In this document: piece after piece, positions 7,559 through 13,967 of the stretch
Layout of the letters: every line of letters begins with the position of its first letter
Position numbering within the stretch: the stretch's first letter is position 1
DNA from: Ahrensia sp.
Lineage (GTDB): Bacteria > Pseudomonadota > Alphaproteobacteria > Rhizobiales > Rhizobiaceae
Reading direction: 5' to 3'
Assembly (NCBI GenBank): GCA_002698425.1
Contig: NZXU01000028.1
Coordinates: forward strand, 1 to 13,967
DNA: 13,967 nucleotides
The notes under the pieces: model-generated
The model's database searches: none
What the model saw: only the letters and a program-made list of their open reading frames with translations
Told to the model about the DNA's origin: nothing
Made by a program: the position numbers and the translations under genes

Positions 7559-8236
7559 ATGTCCGTCGCAGACCGCATCCAGATCGTCGGCCGCAGCAGC
7601 GCGCAGCAGATCGCCGACGGCTTGATGGACATGATCCTCGAAGGCGAACTCAAACCGGGCGAGCGCATTCGGGAAAGCGTCATCGCCGACGCCTTGGGCA
7701 TCTCACGCAACACCGTCCGCGAGGCGGTGCGCCTGCTGCAGGGGACGGGCCTGGTGCGCTACACCTTCAACCGCGGTTTGGTCGTCTGGGACCCCTCCGA
7801 TGAGGAGGTGCTCGATATTTACCGCGCTCGACTGCATTTGGAGACCGCCGCGGCAGCCTCCCTGGGCCCGGACACAGATCTGACCCCTCTGAACGACGCC
7901 TTGGAGGCTCTCAAAGAAGCTATGTCGACCGAAGACCCGCGCACCATCGTCGAGAAGGACCTCGACATCCACCGCGCCATCGTGGGCCTGATGAACAGTC
8001 CACGGCTCGACAAGTTCTACGCCGAACTACTCGGCGACCTGCGGTATTTCCTGCTCGTTCTGTCGACCGACCACCATGAGTACGAAACCGGCTCGGGGCT
8101 CGACGACGAGCATCAGCGCATCGTCACCGCCTTCACCTCACGCGATCCCGAGCTGGCGCGCGCGACCATCGCAGAGATCATCACCGAGAATCGCGACAAG
8201 GTACGGAAGATTCTCGCCGCCCGCACCGCCGACTGA
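7559..8236 (+). CDS. GntR-family transcriptional regulator, FadR/FCD subfamily
   Basis: 225 aa from the ATG at 7559. The N-terminal winged helix-turn-helix (about 12-76) has the GntR signature: ILEGELKPGERI (26-37) and the recognition region ALGISRNTVREAVRLL (45-60). The C-terminal all-helical FCD effector domain (about 83-220) shows D134...H138 in KDLDIHRAI and His185 in DEHQRIV, expected metal/ligand residues. The third usual His appears to be Ile207, so the metal site may be incomplete. It probably senses the pathway substrate or an intermediate and represses both divergent blocks through the shared TGTTNAACA elements. A TTG at 7544 would add five residues but has no ribosome-binding site either. 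Family assignment is firm; the ligand is unknown. Confidence 0.9.
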   Translation: MSVADRIQIVGRSSAQQIADGLMDMILEGELKPGERIRESVIADALGISRNTVREAVRLLQGTGLVRYTFNRGLVVWDPSDEEVLDIYRARLHLETAAAASLGPDTDLTPLNDALEALKEAMSTEDPRTIVEKDLDIHRAIVGLMNSPRLDKFYAELLGDLRYFLLVLSTDHHEYETGSGLDDEHQRIVTAFTSRDPELARATIAEIITENRDKVRKILAARTAD

Positions 8237-8279
8237 ACCCACCCGATGCAGTAGGCGAGCTGCGGCGGCCATGACAAAG

Positions 8280-8299
8280 GGGCGACTCCTTTCTCGCCC
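8280..8299 (+). terminator. Weak possible terminator hairpin after gntR
   Basis: GGGCGA (8280-8285) pairs perfectly with TCGCCC (8294-8299) around an 8-nt loop, 44 nt past the gntR stop. No T-tract follows. It could separate gntR from the next operon, but a 6-bp stem is common by chance at this GC content. Confidence 0.3.
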
Positions 8300-8336
8300 T
8301 GGTTGCTTCCCGTTTATCTTGCGCACACTCCGGTGC

Positions 8337-8379
8337 TGTGCTTAAGTTCTCCATATCAACTGTTCAACACTTGAGCACA
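8337..8379. repeat. Imperfect 11-bp inverted repeat enclosing operator copy 3
   Basis: TGTGCTTAAGT (8337-8347) and ACTTGAGCACA (8369-8379) are reverse complements at 10 of 11 positions, and the mismatch becomes a U-G wobble in RNA. The 21-nt centre contains most of the TGTTCAACA element. It may be a second protein-binding site or, if transcribed, a leader hairpin ahead of the aldehyde dehydrogenase. Confidence 0.5.
8357..8373. promoter_or_regulatory. Candidate GntR operator, copy 3 (upstream of the PatD-like gene)
   Basis: CAACTGTTCAACACTTG is the best of the three copies. It is symmetrical as CAA-N-TGTT-N-AACA-N-TTG (14 of 16 non-central bases) with the GTN3AC core. It lies 50 bp upstream of the ATG at 8424, within the 187-bp gap after gntR, and so should control the rightward catabolic operon. 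No convincing -35/-10 pair was identified in this gap. Confidence 0.6.
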
Positions 8380-8423
8380 ACTCGTCCCCGCGAGAGCTCC
8401 GGATTGACTTGGAGAAACGTTTC

Positions 8424-9857
8424 ATGGCACACGGCCAGCTCATGTACGTCGCTGGAGAGCAGGTCCCCGCAGCCAGCGGCGCGACCGAAGCAGTCCTCAA
8501 TCCCGCCAACGGTGAGCAGATCGCGACGGTGCCCCTCGGTGATGCCGCCGACGTCGATCGCGCGGTTGACGCCGCGGAGAACGCATTCGACCAGTGGGCC
8601 GCCACCGCACCGGGCAAACGTGCTGAGCTCCTCCTGAAGCTCGCTGACCGGTTGGAGGCCCACGCCGAGGAGTTCGCGCGGCTGGAATCGCAGAACGTAG
8701 GCAAGCCGATCAACGTTGCGCGCGAAGAGGTTCCGTTCGGCGTGGACAACATGCGGTTCTTCGCCGGCGCCGCGCGCGTCCTCGAGGGCCGGGCCGCCGG
8801 CGAGTACTCGCCCACCCATACCAGCATCATTCGACGCGACCCCCTGGGCGTAGTGGGAAGTGTCGCGCCCTGGAACTTCCCACTCGTCATGGCGATCTGG
8901 AAGATCTGTCCGGCCCTGATGACCGGAAATACACTGGTGCTCAAGCCCAGTGAGCAGACACCGCTGTCGACGCTGCGGTTGGCCGAGCTGGCCGCCGACC
9001 TGTTCCCACCCGGGGTGTTCAACGTCGTCACCGGCCACGGCGATACCGTCGGCGCTGCTTTGACCGGGCACCCGAGGGTACGGATGAGCTCGCTGACCGG
9101 TGACACGGCCACCGGCAAGGTGGTCACCCGTGCCGGAGCTGACAATCTCAAGCGCCTGCACCTCGAGCTGGGTGGCAAGGCCCCGGTGCTCGTCTTCGAC
9201 GACTGCGACGCCGAGCTGGCCATCACCAAGATCTGCGAGGGCGGATACGGCAACTCCGGCCAGGACTGTATGGCCGCATCCCGCGTCTACATCGCTGACG
9301 GAATCTACGACGAATTCGTCGCCGAACTCACCCGCGCCGTCGGCAAGGTGGCCATGGGCGAGCCCGCCGACGAATCCACCGAGATGGGGCCAGTCATATC
9401 CGAGCGCCAGCGCGATCGGGTGGCCGGCTTCGTCGACCGCGCAGTCGCCTCCGGCCCGGCCTCACTGGCCGTCGGCGGCCTGGGTTCGGGTCCCGGCTTC
9501 TGGTACCGACCCTCCCTCATCGTCGACGCTGCGCAGGATTCTGAGATCGTCCAGAAGGAGGTGTTCGGCCCCGTCGTCACCACCACCCGCTTCAGCGACG
9601 AGGAGCAGGCGTTCACGTGGGCCAACGACGTCGAATACGGCTTTGCCGCGTCCGTATTCACCCGTGACGTGGGACGGGCGATGCGGGCTGCCCGCAAACT
9701 GCAGTTCGGCACCGTCTGGATCAACGACCACTTGCCCATCGTCTCGGAGATGCCGCATGGCGGCTTCAAGCAGTCCGGGCACGGTAACGACATGTCGATC
9801 TACTCCGTCGAGGAGTACACCGAGATCAAGCACATCATGATCAATCTTGAGTCCTGA
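8424..9857 (+). CDS. patD: Aminoaldehyde dehydrogenase, gamma-aminobutyraldehyde (PatD)-like
   Basis: 477 aa, close to E. coli PatD (474). ALDH catalytic residues are Asn151 in PWNFP, Lys174 in VLKPSEQTP, Glu248 in LELGGKAP, Cys282 in GQDCMAASR and Glu379 in KEVFGP. PatD-type stretches include [12 protein letters not shown] (111-122), [21 protein letters not shown] (within 124-144) and [14 protein letters not shown] near 441-454. The last differs from the PFGGxKxSG of the GabD-type enzyme in the same window. PatD oxidises 4-aminobutyraldehyde to GABA with NAD+; a hydroxylated or longer aminoaldehyde is possible here. The ATG at 8424 is chosen because GGAG lies 9 nt upstream; a TTG at 8409 overlaps that site. 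It heads the rightward operon below operator copy 3. Family strong, exact substrate inferred. Confidence 0.87.
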   Translation: MAHGQLMYVAGEQVPAASGATEAVLNPANGEQIATVPLGDAADVDRAVDAAENAFDQWAATAPGKRAELLLKLADRLEAHAEEFARLESQNVGKPINVAREEVPFGVDNMRFFAGAARVLEGRAAGEYSPTHTSIIRRDPLGVVGSVAPWNFPLVMAIWKICPALMTGNTLVLKPSEQTPLSTLRLAELAADLFPPGVFNVVTGHGDTVGAALTGHPRVRMSSLTGDTATGKVVTRAGADNLKRLHLELGGKAPVLVFDDCDAELAITKICEGGYGNSGQDCMAASRVYIADGIYDEFVAELTRAVGKVAMGEPADESTEMGPVISERQRDRVAGFVDRAVASGPASLAVGGLGSGPGFWYRPSLIVDAAQDSEIVQKEVFGPVVTTTRFSDEEQAFTWANDVEYGFAASVFTRDVGRAMRAARKLQFGTVWINDHLPIVSEMPHGGFKQSGHGNDMSIYSVEEYTEIKHIMINLES

Positions 9858-9896
9858 CCGGAAACCATCTGCCCCAGAATTTTTGGAGTTCATCCG

Positions 9897-10241
9897 ATGA
9901 CTGTCCCCAACCGCTCGGTGGTAGCGGTGAATCTGTTCTCGATGTTGCCCGGGGTGGACCCAGCCGACTTCGAGCGCTTCTCCACCGAGGTGGATCGCCC
10001 GACGTGCCTGGCCCACCACGACATCGTTCGGCGCTTCGAAGCTTTCCGCGTCGACGACGCACCCGACGGGTCTCCCGCGGACATTCTGGAAGTCATGGAG
10101 GTCACTGACTGGGCGCAATGGGAACACCTTCGCGACAACCACCCGAGTATGAAACCCGTCATCGAGGGCTTCGACAAGCTCGTCGACCCGGCCACCGTAC
10201 GCACCTACCTCACCCACGCCATCCCGGGAGAACCTCAATGA
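9897..10241 (+). CDS. Small RedY/HapK-like dimeric alpha-beta-barrel protein, function unknown
   Basis: 114 aa with no signal peptide or membrane segment. The pattern (strand NRSVVAVNLFSML, acidic helix, central strand with EVMEVTDWAQWEHL at about 65-78, then a C-terminal helix and THAIPGE) resembles RedY/HapK-type ferredoxin-like alpha-beta barrels. Those are small cytosolic proteins met as accessory enzymes, often acting on reactive carbonyl or pyrrole intermediates. GGAG lies 8 nt before the ATG. The stop overlaps the start of the PYROXD2-like gene (ATGA), so the two are probably translated together and may work on the same intermediate. No catalytic residue can be pointed to with certainty; it has a conserved-looking THA near the C-terminus and adjacent histidines in LAHHDI. 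The gene is certainly real; the family call is moderate. Confidence 0.75.
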   Translation: MTVPNRSVVAVNLFSMLPGVDPADFERFSTEVDRPTCLAHHDIVRRFEAFRVDDAPDGSPADILEVMEVTDWAQWEHLRDNHPSMKPVIEGFDKLVDPATVRTYLTHAIPGEPQ

Positions 10242-11992
10242 GCACCAGCGCCGCCGACAACGCAGCCAGCCCCTCCTACGATGCCATCGTCATCGGAGCC
10301 GGTCACAACGGATTGATCGCCGCCGGATACCTGGCCCGCGCCGGCAAGAAAGTTCTGGTCCTGGAGGCCCGCGACGTGGTCGGCGGCGCCTGTACCAGCG
10401 AGGAACTCATCCCCGGCTCCACCTGGTCCTCATGTGCTTTCATCGCCAGCCTGCTGCGTCCCGAGATCATCGCCGACCTCGAGCTCGAGCGCTACGGCCT
10501 GGAGATGTACCAGACCGAAGCCAACGAGGTCAGCATCTTTCCTGACGGCAGCCACTTGTTCGTGTGGAAAGAGATGGACAAGACACTGAAGGAGATCGAG
10601 AAGTTCTCCAAGCGCGATGCCGCCGCCTTCCTCGAATTCGGTCTTCGGGTCAAGAACTTCGCCTCCATTCTCACCCCGTTCCTGATGTCCCCCGCACCGA
10701 GCCGCTCGCAGGTACTGGCCGCCTTCGAAGCCGCCGGCGCCGAGGATCTCTTCAACGAGATGGTACTGCTGTCCACCAAGGATCTGCTGGATCGATACTT
10801 CGAGAACGAACACATCAAAGGTCTGTTCACCTTCTTCGGCATGATCTCGGTCTGGGGCGGCCCCTCCACCCCCGGCACCGGCTACGTCTACGGACACCAC
10901 TCAGTCGGAGAGTTCAAAGGCACACTCGGCCAATGGGGATTCGTCAAGGGCGGCATGGGTGGCATCACCCAGGCGATGGCCCGCAGCGCTGAAGCCCACG
11001 GCGTGGAGATCCGGCTCTCCTCACCGGTGCAGCAGGTGGTGATCACCAAAGGCAAGGCCACCGGGGTGAAACTCACCAACGGCCAGACAATCTCGGCGCG
11101 GACGGTGATCTCGAACGCCGACCCCCAGCGGTCCATGCTGAAGCTGCTGCCTGCCGGAGCCGTCGACGACAAGCTGACCGCCAAACTCGAAGACTACGAC
11201 GCCCGTGGTTCGATGGCCCGCATTCACCTGCTGATCGATGAGCTGCCCGACTACATCGGTTTCCCCAAAGGTGTCCAGGGACCGCAACATCAGGCACAGG
11301 CCATCATGGGTGCGTCGATCGAGAACTTCGAACGCGCCTGGGAAGCCGAGCGTCGCGGCGAGATCCCCGACGACTTCGTCATCGAGGCCGTCATCCAGTC
11401 CACACACGACTCGACCCTGGCGCCCGAGGGCAGACACACCATGACACTCGGCGTGCAACAGCTACCTTTCGAACTGGCCGGCACCGACTGGGACACCATC
11501 CGTGAGGACTGGGCCGACCGCGTACTGGAGGTGCTCTACCGCTACGCACCGAACCTGCGCGGGCACATCCTCGAACGGGTCATCATCACCCCGAAAGACC
11601 TCGAACGCGACTACGGTCTGACCGGCGGCAACATCTTCCACGGCTCGATGTTCTTCGACCAACTCTTCAACAACCGCCCCATGCCGGAATTGGCCGATTA
11701 CCGCACGACCGTGGACAACTACTATCTCTGCGGCTCAGGCACTCACCCCGGCGGCGGAGTCATGGGCGCCAACGGCCACAACGCCGCCCAGGTCGTCATC
11801 GCGGACCTGAACGGTACGCCGGCCCCCACTGCACAACGTGTCGGCCCCGCACCCAAGGCCAGCGTCCTCGACCGTGCCGTGGAAACCGTCATGGACACCA
11901 AGACCGGCAAGAGACTCGGATACACCGTCGCCACCACCCCCGCGCTCCGCAAGGTCGTCAAGTTCGCTGCCCGCAGTAAATCCACCCGTTAA
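10238..11992 (+). CDS. PYROXD2-like NAD(P)/FAD-dependent oxidoreductase (phytoene desaturase/amine oxidase superfamily)
   Basis: 584 aa. A Rossmann FAD site lies at the N-terminus: YDAIVIGAGHNGLIAAGYLA (14-33), Glu43 binding the ribose, and VVGGAC (47-52). The segment CAFIASLLRPEIIADLELER (66-85) closely resembles animal PYROXD2. A C-terminal FAD-contact motif CGSGTHPGGGVMGANGHNAA ends near residue 517. The family belongs with phytoene desaturases and flavin amine oxidases; substrates of the PYROXD2 branch are largely unknown. In this operon, between an aminoaldehyde dehydrogenase and an amine permease, oxidation of a primary amine to the aminoaldehyde is the natural guess. The start at 10238 is chosen over an in-frame start at 10118 because it has GGAG 7 nt upstream and a 4-bp ATGA overlap; the extra 40 codons are shadow sequence of the small upstream gene. 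Confidence 0.83.
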   Translation: MSTSAADNAASPSYDAIVIGAGHNGLIAAGYLARAGKKVLVLEARDVVGGACTSEELIPGSTWSSCAFIASLLRPEIIADLELERYGLEMYQTEANEVSIFPDGSHLFVWKEMDKTLKEIEKFSKRDAAAFLEFGLRVKNFASILTPFLMSPAPSRSQVLAAFEAAGAEDLFNEMVLLSTKDLLDRYFENEHIKGLFTFFGMISVWGGPSTPGTGYVYGHHSVGEFKGTLGQWGFVKGGMGGITQAMARSAEAHGVEIRLSSPVQQVVITKGKATGVKLTNGQTISARTVISNADPQRSMLKLLPAGAVDDKLTAKLEDYDARGSMARIHLLIDELPDYIGFPKGVQGPQHQAQAIMGASIENFERAWEAERRGEIPDDFVIEAVIQSTHDSTLAPEGRHTMTLGVQQLPFELAGTDWDTIREDWADRVLEVLYRYAPNLRGHILERVIITPKDLERDYGLTGGNIFHGSMFFDQLFNNRPMPELADYRTTVDNYYLCGSGTHPGGGVMGANGHNAAQVVIADLNGTPAPTAQRVGPAPKASVLDRAVETVMDTKTGKRLGYTVATTPALRKVVKFAARSKSTR

Positions 11993-12015
11993 TCACTCCT
12001 CGAAAGAGACCTACC

Positions 12016-13500
12016 ATGCTTAACAATGATGAGCGCCAACCAGTGGCGACCGTTAACGAAGCGCCCGACGGATCAGTGGGCCTGGCCCGCAATCAGGTGG
12101 GCGTTCTCGGCATCGTGTTCTTCGTCATCGCCGCCGCATCTCCGCTGACTGTGGTGGTAGCCCTGTTCCCGGTGATCATCGGAGCAGGCAATGGCGTCGG
12201 CATCGCAGGCGCATTCGCCCTGACAGCCGTGGTACTCACCGTCTTCGCGGTGGGTTACGTCGCGATGAGCAAGCACATCACCAACGCCGGAGCCTTCTAC
12301 GCCTTCATCACCAGAGGCCTGGGCAGACCCATGGGCCTGGGGTCGGCATCGCTGGCCATTTTCGGGTACAACGCCATCCAGTTGGGGGTGATCGGCGGAT
12401 TCGGCTACTACGCCTCCGAATTCATCACCAGACACACCGGCGCCGTCATCCCCTGGTGGGTGCTCTCGTTCCTGGTGATGGGTGCATCACTGTTCCTGGG
12501 AGTTCGTCAGATCCATGTCGGTACAAGGGTTTTAGCCGTGCTGCTTACACTCGAGACCGGCATCATCTTGCTACTCGACGTTGGCATACTGTCCAACTCT
12601 CCGACACCGATCAGCGACTTCTCGCTCGAGCCGTTCGCACCGTCAGCGGTCTTCGCCGGCGCCATCGGTGTGGCACTGATGTTCGCCCACGCCTCCTTCA
12701 TCGGGTTCGAGGGAACCGCCATCTACGGCGAGGAGGCGAAGGATCCCAAGCGAACAGTCCCACGAGCCACCTACACTGCGGTGATCTTAATGGGCGCCTT
12801 CTACTCAGTCACCGCGTTCCTCATCGTCAATACCGTCGGCATCAACAATGCGGTCGGCCTGGCCGAAACCGAAGGAGGCGACCTGGTTTTCGCTGTCAGC
12901 AACAGTGTGCTCGGCGGAGCCGCCACCGAGGCGTTCCAACTGCTGATCATCACTGCCCTGTTCGCCGCGATCCTGACCTTCCACAACAACGTCGCCCGCT
13001 ACCTCTATTCACTGGGCCGCCAAGGTGTCATTTGGGCACGGCTCGGCACGACCCATCCCACTCGCCAATCGCCGGCGTTGGCCTGCTACGTCCAGATCGG
13101 GATGGTTGCCATCGTGGTGGCGATCTTCGCTCTCTTCGGCCTGGATCCCTACACCACACTCTTCACCTGGTGGACCGGCGTCGGAGCCGCCGCGATCATC
13201 CTGCTCCAGACCCTCGCAAGTATCGCAATCTTCGTGTTCTTTCGCCGTTCGGACGTCGACAAACGGCCGTGGAACACCTTCGTCGCCCCTCTGCTCGGTA
13301 TCGCCGGACTGTTGCCGTTCCTCTGGTACGCCGTGACCGGCATGGACGTGCTGCTCGGTGGCGGCGGCTGGCTGCAGACCATCTTCACCACCATGCTGTT
13401 CGCCTCACTGGCCATCGGCATCATCGGCGCCTATCTCATCAAGGCGCGCTCGCCGCAGCGCTACGCACAGCTGAGTTCCACACTCGGAGATCGTATTTAG
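12016..13500 (+). CDS. APC-superfamily amino acid/polyamine permease
   Basis: 494 aa integral membrane protein with about 12 hydrophobic helices (roughly 28-53, 58-84, 108-133, 145-162, 170-192, 212-232, 252-274, 303-323, 355-374, 384-409, 421-441, 452-475). The helix 1 break ASPLTVVV (41-48), the GFEGTAIYGEEAKDPKRTVP stretch after helix 6 (230-249) and NNVARYLYSLGRQG (324-337) are standard for APC transporters importing amino acids or amines by proton symport. The hydrophilic N-terminus (1-25) is expected in the cytoplasm. It begins 23 bp after the FAD oxidoreductase with a GA-rich ribosome site (AAAGAGA), so it belongs to that operon and probably imports its substrate. A strong hairpin follows its stop. 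Substrate cannot be read from sequence. Confidence 0.9.
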   Translation: MLNNDERQPVATVNEAPDGSVGLARNQVGVLGIVFFVIAAASPLTVVVALFPVIIGAGNGVGIAGAFALTAVVLTVFAVGYVAMSKHITNAGAFYAFITRGLGRPMGLGSASLAIFGYNAIQLGVIGGFGYYASEFITRHTGAVIPWWVLSFLVMGASLFLGVRQIHVGTRVLAVLLTLETGIILLLDVGILSNSPTPISDFSLEPFAPSAVFAGAIGVALMFAHASFIGFEGTAIYGEEAKDPKRTVPRATYTAVILMGAFYSVTAFLIVNTVGINNAVGLAETEGGDLVFAVSNSVLGGAATEAFQLLIITALFAAILTFHNNVARYLYSLGRQGVIWARLGTTHPTRQSPALACYVQIGMVAIVVAIFALFGLDPYTTLFTWWTGVGAAAIILLQTLASIAIFVFFRRSDVDKRPWNTFVAPLLGIAGLLPFLWYAVTGMDVLLGGGGWLQTIFTTMLFASLAIGIIGAYLIKARSPQRYAQLSSTLGDRI

Positions 13501-13513
13501 GCTACGCGGCCTG

Positions 13514-13554
13514 GCAACCCGGCGGCGAGGTATCACCCTCTTCCGCCGGGTTGC
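13514..13554. terminator. Strong hairpin, probable bidirectional terminator between convergent genes
   Basis: GCAACCCGGCGG (13514-13525) and CCGCCGGGTTGC (13543-13554) form a perfect 12-bp stem. Inside the loop GAGG (13527-13530) can also pair with CCTC (13537-13540). It lies 14 bp past the permease stop and 17 bp past the stop of the convergent gene on the other strand. No U-tract follows on either side, as is usual for mycobacterial terminators. Confidence 0.75.
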
Positions 13555-13571
13555 AGTGCATATCGTGCAGC

Positions 13572-13967
13572 TCAGCCGGACTGGTTGTCGTTGGCCGACG
13601 GATCGGTGTTCTCGGCCAGGATGTCCTTACGGCACTCGACCTCGTCGCGCCCGGTCTGCTGCATGCACACCAGCACCGGGGTGTCGGTGTCCGCGGCGGG
13701 CCCCGCGGTGGGCGCACCGGAGGGGTGGGTGATCTCACCCGGGTACAGCGACCACAGCGGCGCACCGGTCGACGACAGCCGGGCGCAATAGGCTGGAGCG
13801 CCCTGCTCGGTGAGCCCGGCGGCGCCCAGCGTGGCGCAGTCGGCACCCACGACGACGACCGGCAGGGTCACGCCCGCGCCCGGCGCCGGCTGCGTCGGTG
13901 ACGCGGACGGGGTGGCGGTGCCGGCATCGGCGCGCCGCTCGCCGCGGTCGTAGAACACCAGCAGCAG
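13572..13967 (-). CDS. Unrecognised, probably membrane-anchored secreted protein, C-terminal part (5' end outside window)
   Basis: The frame is open from the window edge to the stop at 13572, giving about 131 residues. It enters with LLLVFYDRGERR, which looks like the end of a transmembrane or signal segment followed by basic residues. A Pro/Ser/Thr/Ala-rich linker follows (SASPTQPAPGAG), then a compact domain with four cysteines (in GADCATLG, AYCARL, VLVCMQQ and VECRKD) that could form two disulfides. This layout suggests an extracytoplasmic domain tethered to the membrane, as in many mycobacterial sensor or lipoprotein-like proteins, but I do not recognise the family. A GTG at 13958 is an internal codon, not a convincing start, because the hydrophobic run continues upstream of it. 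It is unlikely to belong to the amine pathway, being convergent and separated by the hairpin. Confidence 0.6.
   Translation of the reverse strand: MLLVFYDRGERRADAGTATPSASPTQPAPGAGVTLPVVVVGADCATLGAAGLTEQGAPAYCARLSSTGAPLWSLYPGEITHPSGAPTAGPAADTDTPVLVCMQQTGRDEVECRKDILAENTDPSANDNQSG

Noticed and set aside
10118..10237. 40-residue N-terminal extension of the FAD oxidoreductase
   Set aside because: It overlaps the small RedY-like gene, has shadow-type composition (Arg/His/Pro-rich), and the ATG at 10238 has a good ribosome site immediately before the dinucleotide-binding fold.
12019..12034. Half-site resembling the GntR element (TTAACAATG) at the permease start
   Set aside because: Only one arm is present and it lies inside the coding start of an operon-internal gene.
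12456..13901. 481-aa open frame on the plus strand
   Set aside because: It runs in another frame through the permease with Arg/His/Pro-rich composition; a typical high-GC shadow.
1..13967. Search for CRISPR repeats, insertion sequences, tRNA or attachment sites
   Set aside because: No direct repeat array, transposase, tRNA-like cloverleaf or terminal inverted repeat was seen by eye on either strand.

Overview
The window is high-GC DNA with dense coding, mycobacterial-type translation starts and long antisense shadow frames. It most likely comes from an actinomycete chromosome, probably Mycobacterium/Mycolicibacterium or a close relative. No mobile element, CRISPR array, tRNA or rRNA was seen.

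Layout. At the left edge (2-376, +) is the C-terminal part of a metallo-beta-lactamase-fold hydrolase. It converges on a leftward block of four genes read from 7381 to 405: an APH/hydroxylysine-kinase-like phosphotransferase, a class III PLP enzyme of the phospho-lyase type, a large FAD plus Fe-S D-2-hydroxyacid dehydrogenase (YdiJ/GlcD type), and a succinate-semialdehyde dehydrogenase (GabD type). A 177-bp divergent promoter region separates this block from a FadR-subfamily GntR regulator (7559-8236, +). After a 187-bp regulatory gap comes a rightward block: a PatD-like aminoaldehyde dehydrogenase, a small RedY/HapK-like dimeric alpha-beta-barrel protein, a PYROXD2-like FAD oxidoreductase and an APC-family amine/amino-acid permease. 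A 12-bp perfect hairpin closes this block. The right edge holds part of an unrecognised, apparently membrane-anchored secreted protein (13572-13967, -).

The two blocks look like one regulon. A near-palindrome, roughly CAAC-TGTTNAACA-NTTG with a GTN3AC core as expected for FadR-type regulators, occurs three times: at the kinase promoter, at the gntR promoter and upstream of the PatD-like gene.

Together the genes suggest an uptake-to-central-metabolism route for an amine: permease, flavin amine oxidation, aminoaldehyde to amino acid (PatD-like), then kinase, phospho-lyase, semialdehyde and dicarboxylate (GabD-like). The adjacent kinase and phospho-lyase imply an amino alcohol with vicinal amine and hydroxyl groups. 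If the last step really uses succinate semialdehyde, the simplest intermediate is 4-amino-3-hydroxybutyrate, which could derive from 2-hydroxyputrescine. This pathway is inference. Plain putrescine/GABA catabolism, 5-hydroxylysine catabolism and ethanolamine/aminopropanol catabolism are the main rivals.
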